Part shown: positions 8,966 to 17,641 of the stretch, one piece after another
How the letters are laid out: the number at the start of each line of letters is the position of its first letter
How positions within the stretch are numbered: the stretch's first letter is position 1
NCBI GenBank assembly: GCA_049890195.1
Contig: JBMHBY010000006.1
Location: forward strand, 62,001 to 126,000
Direction: 5' to 3'
Source of the DNA: JAYQKL01 sp049890195
Lineage (GTDB): Bacteria; Pseudomonadota; Alphaproteobacteria; RS24
DNA: 64,000 bases
Position numbers and translations under genes: made by a program
The notes under the pieces: generated by a model
What the model was told of the DNA's origin: nothing
The model's input: the letters and a program-made list of their open reading frames with translations, nothing else
Databases searched by the model: none

Positions 8966-10102
8966 TCAGCTTTCGTCGCGCCGCACCTTTTGGCGCAGAT
9001 TGTCGATCGGAACCAGCTTGTCGCCCTCATCAATATGCCAGAAGGTCCAGCCATTGCAGCTTTGTGCACCCTGCGCGGCGGCGCCCATCTTATGAATTGA
9101 TCCGGTCTGGGCTTCGTTCTGCCCCCCCATGCCGGACCCGAGTTTGAGACTGCCGTCGGCGCGGACACGGGCCTGCACCTTGCGGGCCGGGCCGAACAAC
9201 TGGGTGCCGGGCTTGACCATGCCGGCCTCCACCAAAGTGCCGAACGGAATGCGTTTTTGCTGCTTGGCGCTCCGGGCCACCTCAAGACTGTCATCATCCA
9301 GCGGCTTGATTTGACCAATCCGCTTCATGGCCGCTTCGGCATAACCCGCATCCGCCTCAATGCCGATAAAGTGCCGGCCGAGTTTTTTGGCGACCGCGCC
9401 GGTCGTCCCGGTGCCGAAAAACGGGTCCAGCACGACATCACCGGGATTGGTAGATGCCAGCAGCACGCGGTGCAGCAGGCTTTCGGGCTTTTGGGTTGGA
9501 TGCACTTTGCGCCCCCCCTCATCCTTCAGGCGCTCCCCGCCATTGCAGATCGGCAAAACCCAGTCAGAGCGCATCTGCACATCATCATTCAAGGTTTTCA
9601 TCGCCTGATAATTGAAGGTGTAACCCTTGGCGGACTCATCCCGCGCGGCCCAAATCAGGGTTTCATGGGCATTGGTGAACCGCGTCCCCTTGAAATTCGG
9701 CATCGGATTGGATTTGCGCCAGATGATGTCGTTCAAAATCCAGAAACCGAGATCCTGCATCACAGTGCCAACACGGAAAATATTGTGATAGGAGCCAATC
9801 ACCCACAATGTGCCTTTGGGTTTCAAAACCCGGCGTGCCTCCTGCATCCAATCCCGTGTAAAGGCGTCATAGGCTCGGAAACTCTCAAATTTATCCCAGG
9901 CGTCATCCACGGCATCGACCCGGCTTTGGTCGGGTCGGGTCAACTCCCCCTTGAGTTGGAGGTTGTAGGGCGGGTCGGCGAACACCACATCAACGCAGGC
10001 ATCCGGAAGGGCCTGCAGCCGCTCAATGCAGTCGCCCTGCAAAATCGTGTCGAGTCCGGGGGGTGTCTTGCTTCTGTCTGTCATCGGGACAGCATGAGTC
10101 AT
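8966..10102 (-). CDS. ccrM: CcrM cell-cycle adenine-N6 DNA methyltransferase (GANTC)
   Basis: 378-residue orphan methyltransferase of the beta class, with catalytic DPPY (43-46) before the SAM-binding motif DPFFGTGTTG (226-235). The C-terminal 100 residues form the CcrM-specific domain ending in NGWTFWHID. In Caulobacter and relatives CcrM methylates GANTC after the replication fork passes and couples transcription to the cell cycle. There is no restriction partner nearby. The ATG at 10102 is used, and a second ATG at 10084 is possible. The promoter is rich in GANTC (separate entry). It is convergent with the glycosylase gene. Confidence 0.96.
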   Translation of the reverse strand: MTHAVPMTDRSKTPPGLDTILQGDCIERLQALPDACVDVVFADPPYNLQLKGELTRPDQSRVDAVDDAWDKFESFRAYDAFTRDWMQEARRVLKPKGTLWVIGSYHNIFRVGTVMQDLGFWILNDIIWRKSNPMPNFKGTRFTNAHETLIWAARDESAKGYTFNYQAMKTLNDDVQMRSDWVLPICNGGERLKDEGGRKVHPTQKPESLLHRVLLASTNPGDVVLDPFFGTGTTGAVAKKLGRHFIGIEADAGYAEAAMKRIGQIKPLDDDSLEVARSAKQQKRIPFGTLVEAGMVKPGTQLFGPARKVQARVRADGSLKLGSGMGGQNEAQTGSIHKMGAAAQGAQSCNGWTFWHIDEGDKLVPIDNLRQKVRRDES

Positions 10103-10192
10103 CTCGGAATCGGCGTCAATAACTTATTGATTCCAGTACGTTACAAAAAACAGACTTATCCACAATCCTCTCAACACGCACCACATGGAGTC
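10096..10192 (-). promoter_or_regulatory. ccrM control region: four GANTC sites, palindrome and DnaA box
   Basis: GANTC sites lie at 10096-10100 (inside the first codons), 10107-10111, 10129-10133 and 10188-10192. A 15-bp palindrome TCAATAACTTATTGA (10116-10130) abuts the third site. A perfect DnaA box TTATCCACA lies at 10156-10164. Methylation-sensitive GANTC sites near the ccrM promoter are known in Caulobacter, which supports methylation feedback here. A role for DnaA is inferred. I could not place a convincing -35/-10 pair. Confidence 0.6.
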
Positions 10193-10341
10193 TTTGTGCC
10201 GGTCCCTGGCCTCCAGATATTGGGGGTTCGTGAATGCGGACAGACAGGCATGAGCAAGCATTACAGATATTTAAGTTTTATCCCTAAACATATCCCTCTA
10301 CCCTGTTCCTGATGACCCGTTTCAAAGAAAGGAAATGCGAC

Positions 10342-10668
10342 ATGATTACAAAAACAAAAACCATCGGCTCTTTGAAAGCCCTCGCCCTGTCCCTGACCTT
10401 GGCGCCGGCCCTGATGACCGGGGTCGCCCTTGCGGATGATCATAAAAAGAAAATGACTCTGCGTGAGGCCAGAAAAGCGTTTCAGGCCCGTTTTGACATG
10501 ATGGACGGCGACAAGAACGGATCCATCTCACGTGCTGAGTTTGAGGCCACACAACCGAAGTTCGACAATATTGATACGGACGGCGACAATGCCATATCAA
10601 AAAGTGAACTGCGCAGCTTCCTGAAGTCTGTTCGTCAAAAACGCAAGGCCACCAAGGATAAGCCGTAA
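10342..10668 (+). CDS. Secreted EF-hand calcium-binding protein
   Basis: 108-residue protein with a signal peptide ending in VALA (about residue 31) and two canonical EF-hand loops, DGDKNGSISRAE and DTDGDNAISKSE, in which the calcium-ligand positions are acidic or polar. The tail is basic (KRKATKDKP). I chose the ATG at 10342, with AAAGGAAA just upstream. An earlier ATG at 10312 has no ribosome-binding site and would spoil the signal peptide. It probably acts as a small periplasmic calcium sensor or buffer, and its partner is unknown. It ends one base from the convergent rnhB stop. The 240 bp upstream hold the ccrM control region and no other gene. Confidence 0.8.
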   Translation: MITKTKTIGSLKALALSLTLAPALMTGVALADDHKKKMTLREARKAFQARFDMMDGDKNGSISRAEFEATQPKFDNIDTDGDNAISKSELRSFLKSVRQKRKATKDKP

Positions 10669-10669
10669 A

Positions 10670-11278
10670 TCAACCGTCCAAAAGCCTGCGAATGGGGGCA
10701 AAGGATGTGCGATGATGCGGTGTCACGCCCTGCAACGTCAATCCTTCCTGATGCGCCTTTGCGCCATACCCTTTATTGCTCGCCCAGCCATATCCCGGAA
10801 ACGCGGCATCCAGCTCGACCATCATCCGGTCACGGGTGACTTTTGCGATGACGGAGGCGGCCGCGATGGACGGCGACAAGGCGTCCCCCTTGACCAGACA
10901 ACTGGCGTCATAAGTCCAGTCCGGCAACTTGTTGCCGTCAACCAGAACATGATCAGGGGTTAGCGGATACGCCTCAACGGCCCGCCGCATTGCCAGCAGG
11001 CTGGCTTGCAGAATGTTCCGGGCATCAATTTCCTCGACAGAGGCCATGCCAATGCCGTGCGGCAGGGTCGTCAGGATGTCGAACAGATGCTCGCGCTTTT
11101 TTTCCGTCAGTTTTTTGCTGTCGTGCAGCCCGTCCAGGCCAATGTCCCGGTAATCAGGCGGCAGGCTGAAGGCGGCGGCGACAACCGGCCCCGCCCAGGG
11201 CCCGCGCCCGACCTCATCCACACCCAAAACCGTGCGGTGCGGCCAGCCCTGAGCCTGTTCATGCGTGATGGACAGCAT
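10670..11278 (-). CDS. rnhB: Ribonuclease HII
   Basis: 202-residue enzyme that nicks RNA-DNA hybrids and removes single ribonucleotides from DNA. The active-site residues are visible: Asp21-Glu22 in GVDEVGRGPWAGP, Asp114 in VLVDGNK, and Asp132 before SPSIAAASVIAKVTRDR. It begins only 3 nt after the gcvPB stop, so it is the last gene of the riboswitch-controlled glycine cleavage operon and may be partly glycine-responsive. It ends beside the convergent EF-hand gene. Confidence 0.95.
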   Translation of the reverse strand: MLSITHEQAQGWPHRTVLGVDEVGRGPWAGPVVAAAFSLPPDYRDIGLDGLHDSKKLTEKKREHLFDILTTLPHGIGMASVEEIDARNILQASLLAMRRAVEAYPLTPDHVLVDGNKLPDWTYDASCLVKGDALSPSIAAASVIAKVTRDRMMVELDAAFPGYGWASNKGYGAKAHQEGLTLQGVTPHHRTSFAPIRRLLDG

Positions 11279-11281
11279 AAG

Positions 11282-12814
11282 TTATTCTGCGGCTTGTGCC
11301 TCAATCTCGACCGTACGAACCCACCGCAGGACCGGATTACGCGCCGCCAAAGTCTCATCCAGACGACGACGCGGCGCAAAGCGCGGGGCCTGCTTGAAGC
11401 GGTCCTGATCACCGTTTTTGGCAGAGGCCGCAAGATCCTTCAATGTATCGATAAACAGATCAAGCGTGTCCTTGCTCTCGGTTTCGGTCGGTTCAATCAG
11501 CATGGCGCCATGCACAACCAGCGGGAAATACATGGTCATCGGATGATAACCTTCGTCAATCATGGCTTTGGCGAAATCAAGCGTGTCAATGCCGGTATCC
11601 TTGAGGAAGCCGTCATCAAACAGCGCCTCATGCATGCACGGCCCCTCAAAGGTCGCTGTCATGACGTCTTTCAGGCCCGCCAGCACATAATTTGCGTTCA
11701 AAACCGCATCCTCAGCAACCTGGCGCAACCCGTCCGCACCATGGCTCATCATGTAGGACAACGCCCGGACATACATGCCCATCTGGCCATGAAAGGCCAC
11801 CATGCGCCCGAACGGGCTGATGTCGCTGTCTGCGGCAAGTTCGACAAGATCAAAGCCGTTCTCACCGGAGACCACATAAGGCAACGGCGCAAAATCAGCC
11901 AGCCGTTCGGACAGGACCGTCGGGCCGGAGCCCGGTCCGCCGCCGCCATGCGGTGTCGAAAAGGTCTTGTGCAGATTGATGTGCATGGCATCCACACCCA
12001 AGTCACCCGGACAGACCCGCCCGACAATGGCGTTGAAATTGGCGCCGTCACAATAGAAATAACCGCCGACATCATGCAAGGCGTCGGCAATCTCGATGAT
12101 GTCGCGCTCAAACAAGCCGCAAGTGTTCGGGTTGGTCAGCATGATGGCTGCAACATCATCCCCCAGCTTCTCCTTGAACGCCGCAAGATCGACCCGGCCT
12201 TGATCATCCGCCGGAATGGCATCCACCTTGAACCCCAAGAGGGCGGCTGTCGCCGGATTGGTTCCGTGCGCCGACTCAGGAACCAAAACCCGACGACGGG
12301 TTTCCAGTTCCCCCTTGGCCTCAATCGCCGCACGTATGGCCATCATGCCGCACAATTCACCATGCGCACCGGCCTTCGGGGACAAGGCGACCGCCGGCAT
12401 ATTGGTCAGGGTCTTGAGCCAATGGGCCAGCCGGTCCATCAGTTCCAACGCCCCTTGAACCGTGCTTTGCGGCTGCAAGGGGTGAATATCCGAAAACCCG
12501 GGAAGGCGGGCCATTTTCTCATTCAGCCGTGGATTGTGCTTCATCGTGCATGAGCCAAGCGGGTAGAGGCCGGCATCAATTGAATGGTTTTTCTGGCTCA
12601 GGCGCACAAAATGGCGCATCGCCTCCGGCTCGGCCAGACCAGGCAGGTCAATCGCCTCCTCATTGGCGCAATCCCCCAGTCTTGAAATGACTTCCGGGGC
12701 AGGCTCCAGATCAACCCCGCATTTGTCGGATCCGCCGAGTTCGAAAATCAAGGGTTCCTCAAGCACCAGCCCCTTATTGCCGGTGAATGTCTCTTGTGTG
12801 CTCATCGCGCTCAT
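11282..12814 (-). CDS. gcvPB: Glycine dehydrogenase (decarboxylating) subunit 2
   Basis: 510-residue half of the P-protein that carries pyridoxal phosphate. The Schiff-base lysine is Lys283 in INLHKTFSTPHGGGGPG. With GcvPA it decarboxylates glycine and passes the aminomethyl group to lipoylated GcvH. Its start overlaps the gcvPA stop as ATGA, ensuring equal synthesis of the two subunits. The two-gene P-protein is common in alphaproteobacteria, whereas E. coli has a single long chain. Confidence 0.96.
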   Translation of the reverse strand: MSAMSTQETFTGNKGLVLEEPLIFELGGSDKCGVDLEPAPEVISRLGDCANEEAIDLPGLAEPEAMRHFVRLSQKNHSIDAGLYPLGSCTMKHNPRLNEKMARLPGFSDIHPLQPQSTVQGALELMDRLAHWLKTLTNMPAVALSPKAGAHGELCGMMAIRAAIEAKGELETRRRVLVPESAHGTNPATAALLGFKVDAIPADDQGRVDLAAFKEKLGDDVAAIMLTNPNTCGLFERDIIEIADALHDVGGYFYCDGANFNAIVGRVCPGDLGVDAMHINLHKTFSTPHGGGGPGSGPTVLSERLADFAPLPYVVSGENGFDLVELAADSDISPFGRMVAFHGQMGMYVRALSYMMSHGADGLRQVAEDAVLNANYVLAGLKDVMTATFEGPCMHEALFDDGFLKDTGIDTLDFAKAMIDEGYHPMTMYFPLVVHGAMLIEPTETESKDTLDLFIDTLKDLAASAKNGDQDRFKQAPRFAPRRRLDETLAARNPVLRWVRTVEIEAQAAE

Positions 12815-14154
12815 GACAGCACCTCCTTCAGGTTTTGGACAAAGGCGTCAATATCCGCATCACGGGTCACTTCCGTTGCGGCGACAATCAGATGATTGTC
12901 CAGCCCTTTGCCGGGCAGCAGACGCGCCGCCGGCACGCCGGCCAGAACGCCTTTCGTCGCCATTTTTTCGACCACCTGCTCGGCTTTTTGCGGCAGCACG
13001 ATGGTGAATTCATTGAAAAACGCTTGTGTCTCGCAACTGACCCCGTCAATGGCCGCCAGCGCATCGGCCAACTGCACGGCACGGGCATGGTTGATGCCGG
13101 CCAGCTTGCGAAGGCCCGCACCACCCAGCAGGGTCATGTGCGCTGTGAAGGCCAAGGCGCACAAACCTGAGTTGGTGCAGATGTTCGAAGTAGCCTTATC
13201 GCGCCGGATATGCTGCTCACGGGTGGAGAGAGTCAGAACAAACCCCCGTTTGCCGTCGGCATCCTCGGTCAGGCCACACAACCGGCCGGGCATCTGACGA
13301 ATGAATTTCTTGCGTGTCGCAAACAGGCCGACATAAGGGCCGCCGAAATTCAGGCCGTTGCCGATGCTCTGCCCCTCAGCAACCACAATGTCCGCCCCCA
13401 TGTCCCCGGGACGCTTGAGCAGGCCGAAGGAAACGGCTTCCGGCACCACGGCAATCAACAGGGCGCCGCGTTGCTGGACCTGTTCGGCAAGCGCCGTGAA
13501 ATCGGCCACATTCCCGAAGAAGTCAGGATTCTGGACTACAACGCAGGAAGTGTTGTCATCCATCAAGGCGACCAGATCCTCAACCCCCGACACTTGCGGG
13601 TCCGGCTGGGCAAGCTGGAAGCCGCCCATTTCGGTCAGGTTTTCAATGACGGCGGCATAATGCGGATGCAGCCGTCCGGACAAAACCGCCCGGTTTTTGC
13701 GGGTGATGCGGTGCGCCATCAGCACAGCCTCACCGGCTGCCGTTGAACCGTCATACATGGACGCATTCGCCACCTCCATGCCGGTGAGTTCCGAAACCTG
13801 GGTCTGGAACTCGAACAAATACTGCAAGGTGCCCTGCGTGATTTCCGGCTGATACGGCGTATAGGAGGTCAGGAATTCAGACCGTTGGATAATGTGGTCG
13901 ACTGTGGCCGGCACATGATGTTTGTAGGCGCCTGCGCCGCAAAAGAACGGCACGGATGAGGCCGTCATGTTCTGGGCCGCCAAAGCGGCGAGGTCCCGCT
14001 CCACCCCAAGCTCAGACTGATGCAGCGGCAAATCAAGCAGGCCCTGGCGCCGGGCGGCCTCCGGCACGTCAATGAACAGGTCGTCAATCGTCTCAACGCC
14101 GATCCCGGCGAGCATGTTCTTGCGGTCATCATGGGTTAAAGGAAGGTAGCGCAT
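12811..14154 (-). CDS. gcvPA: Glycine dehydrogenase (decarboxylating) subunit 1
   Basis: 447-residue partner subunit of the split P-protein. The start is the ATG at 14154, giving the family's usual opening MRYLPLT, with AGGAG 10 nt upstream inside gcvH. A TTG two codons earlier is less likely. Conserved stretches include SYTPYQPEITQGTLQ and the glycine-rich GNGLNFGGPYVG. It lies between gcvH (2-nt gap) and gcvPB (4-nt overlap) in one operon. Confidence 0.95.
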   Translation of the reverse strand: MRYLPLTHDDRKNMLAGIGVETIDDLFIDVPEAARRQGLLDLPLHQSELGVERDLAALAAQNMTASSVPFFCGAGAYKHHVPATVDHIIQRSEFLTSYTPYQPEITQGTLQYLFEFQTQVSELTGMEVANASMYDGSTAAGEAVLMAHRITRKNRAVLSGRLHPHYAAVIENLTEMGGFQLAQPDPQVSGVEDLVALMDDNTSCVVVQNPDFFGNVADFTALAEQVQQRGALLIAVVPEAVSFGLLKRPGDMGADIVVAEGQSIGNGLNFGGPYVGLFATRKKFIRQMPGRLCGLTEDADGKRGFVLTLSTREQHIRRDKATSNICTNSGLCALAFTAHMTLLGGAGLRKLAGINHARAVQLADALAAIDGVSCETQAFFNEFTIVLPQKAEQVVEKMATKGVLAGVPAARLLPGKGLDNHLIVAATEVTRDADIDAFVQNLKEVLS

Positions 14155-14156
14155 GA

Positions 14157-14528
14157 TCAAAGCTCCTTGATATAGGCGTCGTAGGCCGCCTGATCCATCA
14201 GGTCTGAGGTCTCCTGAGGGTCGGCGAGTTTCATCTTGAAAAACCAGCCCTCTCCGTCCGGGGCTTCATTGACCAATGCCGGGTTTTCATCCAGAGCCGT
14301 GTTTCCCTCAACGACTTCGCCGGAGACGGGCGCATAGACGTCGCTGGCCGCCTTTACACTCTCGACAACGGCGGCGTCATCGCCCTTGGCGACTTGGCGG
14401 CCTTGTTCCGGCACTTCAACAAACACGACATCGCCAAGCTGCGACTGCGCATATTCGGTGATGCCGACCGTTGCGGTTTCCCCGTCAACATCAATCCATT
14501 CATGGTCTTTGGTAAAAAATCTGCTCAT
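14157..14528 (-). CDS. gcvH: Glycine cleavage system H protein
   Basis: 123-residue lipoyl carrier that shuttles the aminomethyl intermediate between the P, T and L proteins. The lipoylated residue is Lys59 in VESVKAASDVYAP. Length and fold match the family. The ATG at 14528 overlaps the gcvT stop as ATGA. The lipoamide dehydrogenase (L protein) is not in this window and is presumably shared with other complexes. Confidence 0.97.
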   Translation of the reverse strand: MSRFFTKDHEWIDVDGETATVGITEYAQSQLGDVVFVEVPEQGRQVAKGDDAAVVESVKAASDVYAPVSGEVVEGNTALDENPALVNEAPDGEGWFFKMKLADPQETSDLMDQAAYDAYIKEL

Positions 14529-15679
14529 GATGACCCCCTGTAATATCTGTGCGGCACAAACGGCATGGTCGCCACCTGCGCCGGCATGGTCTTGCCGCGG
14601 ACCAGCAAATTGACCCGCGTTCCGTCTTGTGAAAATTCATCTGCGACATAGCCCATCGCAACCGGGCCGTTGACACTTGGCCCGAAACCGCCGCTGGTGA
14701 TCTCGCCAATGGCCGTGCCGTTCTCATCCAGTATGGATGTCCCCTCACGGGCCGGGGCGCGGCCCTCCGGCAAAATGCCGACCCGCTTGCGACCTGTGCC
14801 CGCGCCAATCTGGGTGTTCACCACATCGGCACCGGGAAAGTTGGCCTGCTCCAGCCGGCGTTTGGGGACCGACCACAGCAGATCAGCCTGGGCCGGCGTT
14901 GTGGTGGTGTCGATGTCATGACCATAAAGGCACAGGCCCGCCTCAAGCCGCAGGCTGTCCCGCGCACCAAGGCCAATCATCTCAACCGCGTCATCGGCCA
15001 GCAAAACCCGACAAAACGCCTCAGTCGCCTCTGCCGGAATGGAAATCTCATATCCGTCCTCGCCCGTGTAACCGCACCTCGAAACAAGCAGGGTCTGACC
15101 GTCCCAGTCCACATTTACCGCACTCATAAACGCCATGCCCGCCACTTCGGGGAACAGGCCCGACAGGACCCGACTGGCCTCCGGGCCTTGCAGGGCCAAA
15201 AGCCCTCGGTCAGCGATTTCCAACTCGACCCCGGTCAAATGGCCTCGAATATGGGCATAATCCGCGTCCTTGCAGGCGGCATTGACGACCAGCCAGAGTG
15301 TGTTGCCGAAACGGGTCGCCATCAAATCATCCAGAATGCCGGCCGAATCATCCGTCAGCTGGGTGTAGCGGATGCGCCCCTCTTTCAGCGTCGAGATGCC
15401 GCCGGGAACCAGCCGCTCAAACAAGTCAGCGGCATCAACATCGCGGACATGCGGCACCAGCCGCGCCTGCCCCATATGTGACACATCAAAAAGGCCGGCT
15501 TGGGTGCGGGTGTGAAGATGCTCCTTCATGACGCCCAGCGGGTACTGGACAGGCATGTCATAGCCGGCAAACGGCACCATTTTGGCCCCCAGCTCCACAT
15601 GCAGGTCATACAGCGGGGTCCGCTTCAGGGGCGGCTGAACCGTATTGTCTTCTTTCAAAATGTCTGCTGTTTCCGTCAT
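14525..15679 (-). CDS. gcvT: Aminomethyltransferase (glycine cleavage T protein)
   Basis: 384-residue folate-dependent T protein that releases ammonia and forms methylenetetrahydrofolate. Conserved blocks include MVPFAGYDMPVQY near the N-terminus, FDVSHMGQ, CGYTGEDGYE and GITSGG-like EITSGGFGPS. In-frame ATGs at 15718, 15688 and 15679 are all possible. None has a strong ribosome-binding site, and I use the shortest, which is closest to family length. It is the first gene after the glycine riboswitch. Confidence 0.93.
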   Translation of the reverse strand: MTETADILKEDNTVQPPLKRTPLYDLHVELGAKMVPFAGYDMPVQYPLGVMKEHLHTRTQAGLFDVSHMGQARLVPHVRDVDAADLFERLVPGGISTLKEGRIRYTQLTDDSAGILDDLMATRFGNTLWLVVNAACKDADYAHIRGHLTGVELEIADRGLLALQGPEASRVLSGLFPEVAGMAFMSAVNVDWDGQTLLVSRCGYTGEDGYEISIPAEATEAFCRVLLADDAVEMIGLGARDSLRLEAGLCLYGHDIDTTTTPAQADLLWSVPKRRLEQANFPGADVVNTQIGAGTGRKRVGILPEGRAPAREGTSILDENGTAIGEITSGGFGPSVNGPVAMGYVADEFSQDGTRVNLLVRGKTMPAQVATMPFVPHRYYRGSS

Positions 15680-15745
15680 GCAATCCATCAGCCAGCGTTT
15701 TGAGTCCGAGTCATCCATTCGCAGGCCACAAAAGCCTGGTCTGAA

Positions 15746-15916
15746 TGCCCCCCTCTGTCGCTGAACCTGAGAGATTGAGGGTGAAAACCCCTTACCCCTT
15801 CGGTGAGGCTTGCGTAAAGCCTGCTTTCCAGAGTGTCATCATGCTGCGGTCCTTTTGCCTGAGAGTTTCCGGAGGCGGTTGCTCCTTCGGCGCCGAATAT
15901 CGGTCTCTTCCACAGC
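15746..15916 (-). promoter_or_regulatory. Tandem glycine riboswitch
   Basis: Read on the minus strand, the leader of gcvT shows two glycine aptamers in series. The first has GGCGCCGAAGGAGCAA and ACTCTCAGGCAAAAGGACC. The second has CACCGAAGGGGTAA and ATCTCTCAGG followed by CGACAGAGGGG. These are the conserved cores of the GcvT-type riboswitch. The paired arrangement and the short linker (about 15830-15845) are as in cooperative tandem switches. Glycine binding is expected to turn on the gcv operon. The mechanism (transcription or translation) is not clear, because no obvious terminator separates it from gcvT. Confidence 0.93.
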
Positions 15917-15935
15917 ACTCATGTGACAGACCCAC

Positions 15936-15964
15936 AAAATCCGACAAAATGGAGGCCCTGTCAA
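15936..15964 (-). promoter_or_regulatory. Probable promoter of the glycine cleavage operon
   Basis: A perfect TTGACA (minus strand, 15964-15959) lies 17 nt before a weak -10-like GATTTT (15941-15936). A start site near 15929 would begin just before the riboswitch aptamer. The fit with the aptamer boundary is the main support, as the -10 match is poor. The rest of the gap up to 16018 shows nothing clear. Confidence 0.4.
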
Positions 15965-16018
15965 ATCATCCCTGTGCATAAAATGACGCAGGCGAATTCT
16001 ACATTGAATTTGAGGACC

Positions 16019-16561
16019 TTACAGGCCGAGCTTCTCGGCGCGATATGAGCGGTTGGCGCGCAACTGGTCCGGGGTGAGTCGGAACCCCACCAAAATCGCA
16101 TGGTTTTTGATGCTGTCGCCGGGGGCCAGCATAAGCGTCAACTCCCCGACCTCCCTGCTGAAGGCGACAGCCCCCCGGCCCTTGTCAGCCGATATGTTAA
16201 TGTCAAAATCTTTTCGGTAAAGCTGCTTGTCGTCGGCATTAAGAAGCACCACAAAGGCCGGCAGGGTCAGTTTGGACGGCACACCGGCATCCTTGGCCGC
16301 CATCACATTGCCACGTACGGTCAGCGCCGTCACCAGCTTGCGCTGTTCGGCATCCCAGCTGCACTCCAATGCCGTCCCGGTAATCTGGCCCTGCCAGGAC
16401 CGTTCGGAGTCACCGCCGATAAGCCGCTCTGTATCCGCCAACACGCCTTCTGTCGGACAATATTGCCGGCTGACCTCAACTGTGCTGCTGCAGCCGGCAA
16501 GTGCCAGCGAGATGAGCATAATGCAAAACAGACTATGGACGGAGCGGCGGGAATGACTCAT
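16019..16561 (-). CDS. Putative lipoprotein of unknown function
   Basis: 180-residue protein with a type II signal peptide: a basic start, a hydrophobic stretch and the lipobox LALAGC with Cys24 as the lipidated residue. The mature part has several further cysteines and is predicted to be mainly beta strand, with a basic C-terminus. I do not recognise the family. It lies between the gcv operon and the divergent ispH, with its own 120-bp shared upstream region. It is probably anchored in the outer or inner membrane facing the periplasm. Confidence 0.75.
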   Translation of the reverse strand: MSHSRRSVHSLFCIMLISLALAGCSSTVEVSRQYCPTEGVLADTERLIGGDSERSWQGQITGTALECSWDAEQRKLVTALTVRGNVMAAKDAGVPSKLTLPAFVVLLNADDKQLYRKDFDINISADKGRGAVAFSREVGELTLMLAPGDSIKNHAILVGFRLTPDQLRANRSYRAEKLGL

Positions 16562-16681
16562 GGGATATCCTGATAGAAACTTGTTGTTTTCAACTCTGGG
16601 ACGAATTGGTGTATAAGCAATCCGTATAGCGTTAACCTAACCAAACAATGACCCGACAGCAAGACCCGTTAAAGCAGCAAG

Positions 16682-17641
16682 ATGGCTAAACCTCCCCTTC
16701 ACATAATGTTGGCCGCACCCCGCGGATTTTGTGCCGGCGTGGACCGGGCCGTCCTGATAGTTGAGAAGGCTCTGGCGCAGTACGGACCGCCGGTCTATGT
16801 CCGCCATGAAATCGTGCACAACCGGTTTGTTGTGGAAGGGCTGGAAGCCAAGGGCGCCGTTTTTGTCGAGGAGCTTTCAGAGGTTCCGACCGACGCTCCG
16901 GTCATTTTTTCGGCACATGGGGTTCCAAAATCCGTTCCGGAGGAGGCTGACAGACGCAACCTCATCTGGTTGGACGCCACCTGTCCGCTGGTGTCGAAAG
17001 TGCATCTTGAGGCCCAACGGCATTTTGAAAACGGCGTCCATATTCTGCTGATTGGTCACGCCGGCCATCCCGAGGTCATCGGCACGATGGGTCAGCTGCC
17101 GGACGGGGCAATCGAACTGATTGAAACCGTGGCACAGGCCGAGACCATTGCGCCGGCCACGGCTGAAAACCTCGCCTATTTGACCCAGACCACGCTCTCG
17201 GTCGATGATACGGCTGACATGATCGCTGTGTTGAAAAAACGGTTTCCGCACATACAGGCACCGCATAAGGAAGACATCTGCTACGCCACGACCAATCGCC
17301 AGGCCGCCGTCAAGGTCCTGGCCGAAAAAGTTGAAGCACTCTACGTCATCGGCGCACCGAATTCATCCAATTCCCTGCGCCTTGTTGAGGTCGGCAAAAA
17401 AGCCGGTTGCGCTGTTGCGGAACTGGTCAGCGGACAGGAAAAACTGGACCTCAAATCATTGGGGCAGGTCACAAGTCTTGGTATCACCGCCGGCGCCTCG
17501 GCCCCGGAGGAATTGGTCCAGAATGTCATCAACCAGCTTGACGAGATGTTCGACTGCACGGTGACGGAAGTGGTGACGGCGCAGGAGAATGTTGAATTCA
17601 AACTTCCCAAAGCCCTGCGCAACAGCGGCGGGGATGCGTAA
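16682..17641 (+). CDS. ispH: 4-hydroxy-3-methylbut-2-enyl diphosphate reductase
   Basis: 319-residue last enzyme of the MEP isoprenoid pathway, making IPP and DMAPP with an iron-sulfur cluster. The three cluster cysteines lie in PRGFCAGVDRA (Cys17), DATCPLVSKVH and EDICYATTNRQ. The family's SNSLRLVEV segment is also present. Its TAA overlaps the thrB ATG (TAATG), the start of an ispH-thrB-rnhA operon that is common in alphaproteobacteria. Confidence 0.97.
   Translation: MAKPPLHIMLAAPRGFCAGVDRAVLIVEKALAQYGPPVYVRHEIVHNRFVVEGLEAKGAVFVEELSEVPTDAPVIFSAHGVPKSVPEEADRRNLIWLDATCPLVSKVHLEAQRHFENGVHILLIGHAGHPEVIGTMGQLPDGAIELIETVAQAETIAPATAENLAYLTQTTLSVDDTADMIAVLKKRFPHIQAPHKEDICYATTNRQAAVKVLAEKVEALYVIGAPNSSNSLRLVEVGKKAGCAVAELVSGQEKLDLKSLGQVTSLGITAGASAPEELVQNVINQLDEMFDCTVTEVVTAQENVEFKLPKALRNSGGDA

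Noticed and set aside
11006..12553. 515-codon open frame opposite gcvPB
   Set aside because: It lies wholly antisense to a clear GcvPB, has no recognisable domain, and reflects codon bias of the real gene.
15688..15918. Small open frame on the minus strand across the gcvT leader
   Set aside because: It coincides with the conserved cores of two glycine aptamers, which explain the sequence better than a peptide.
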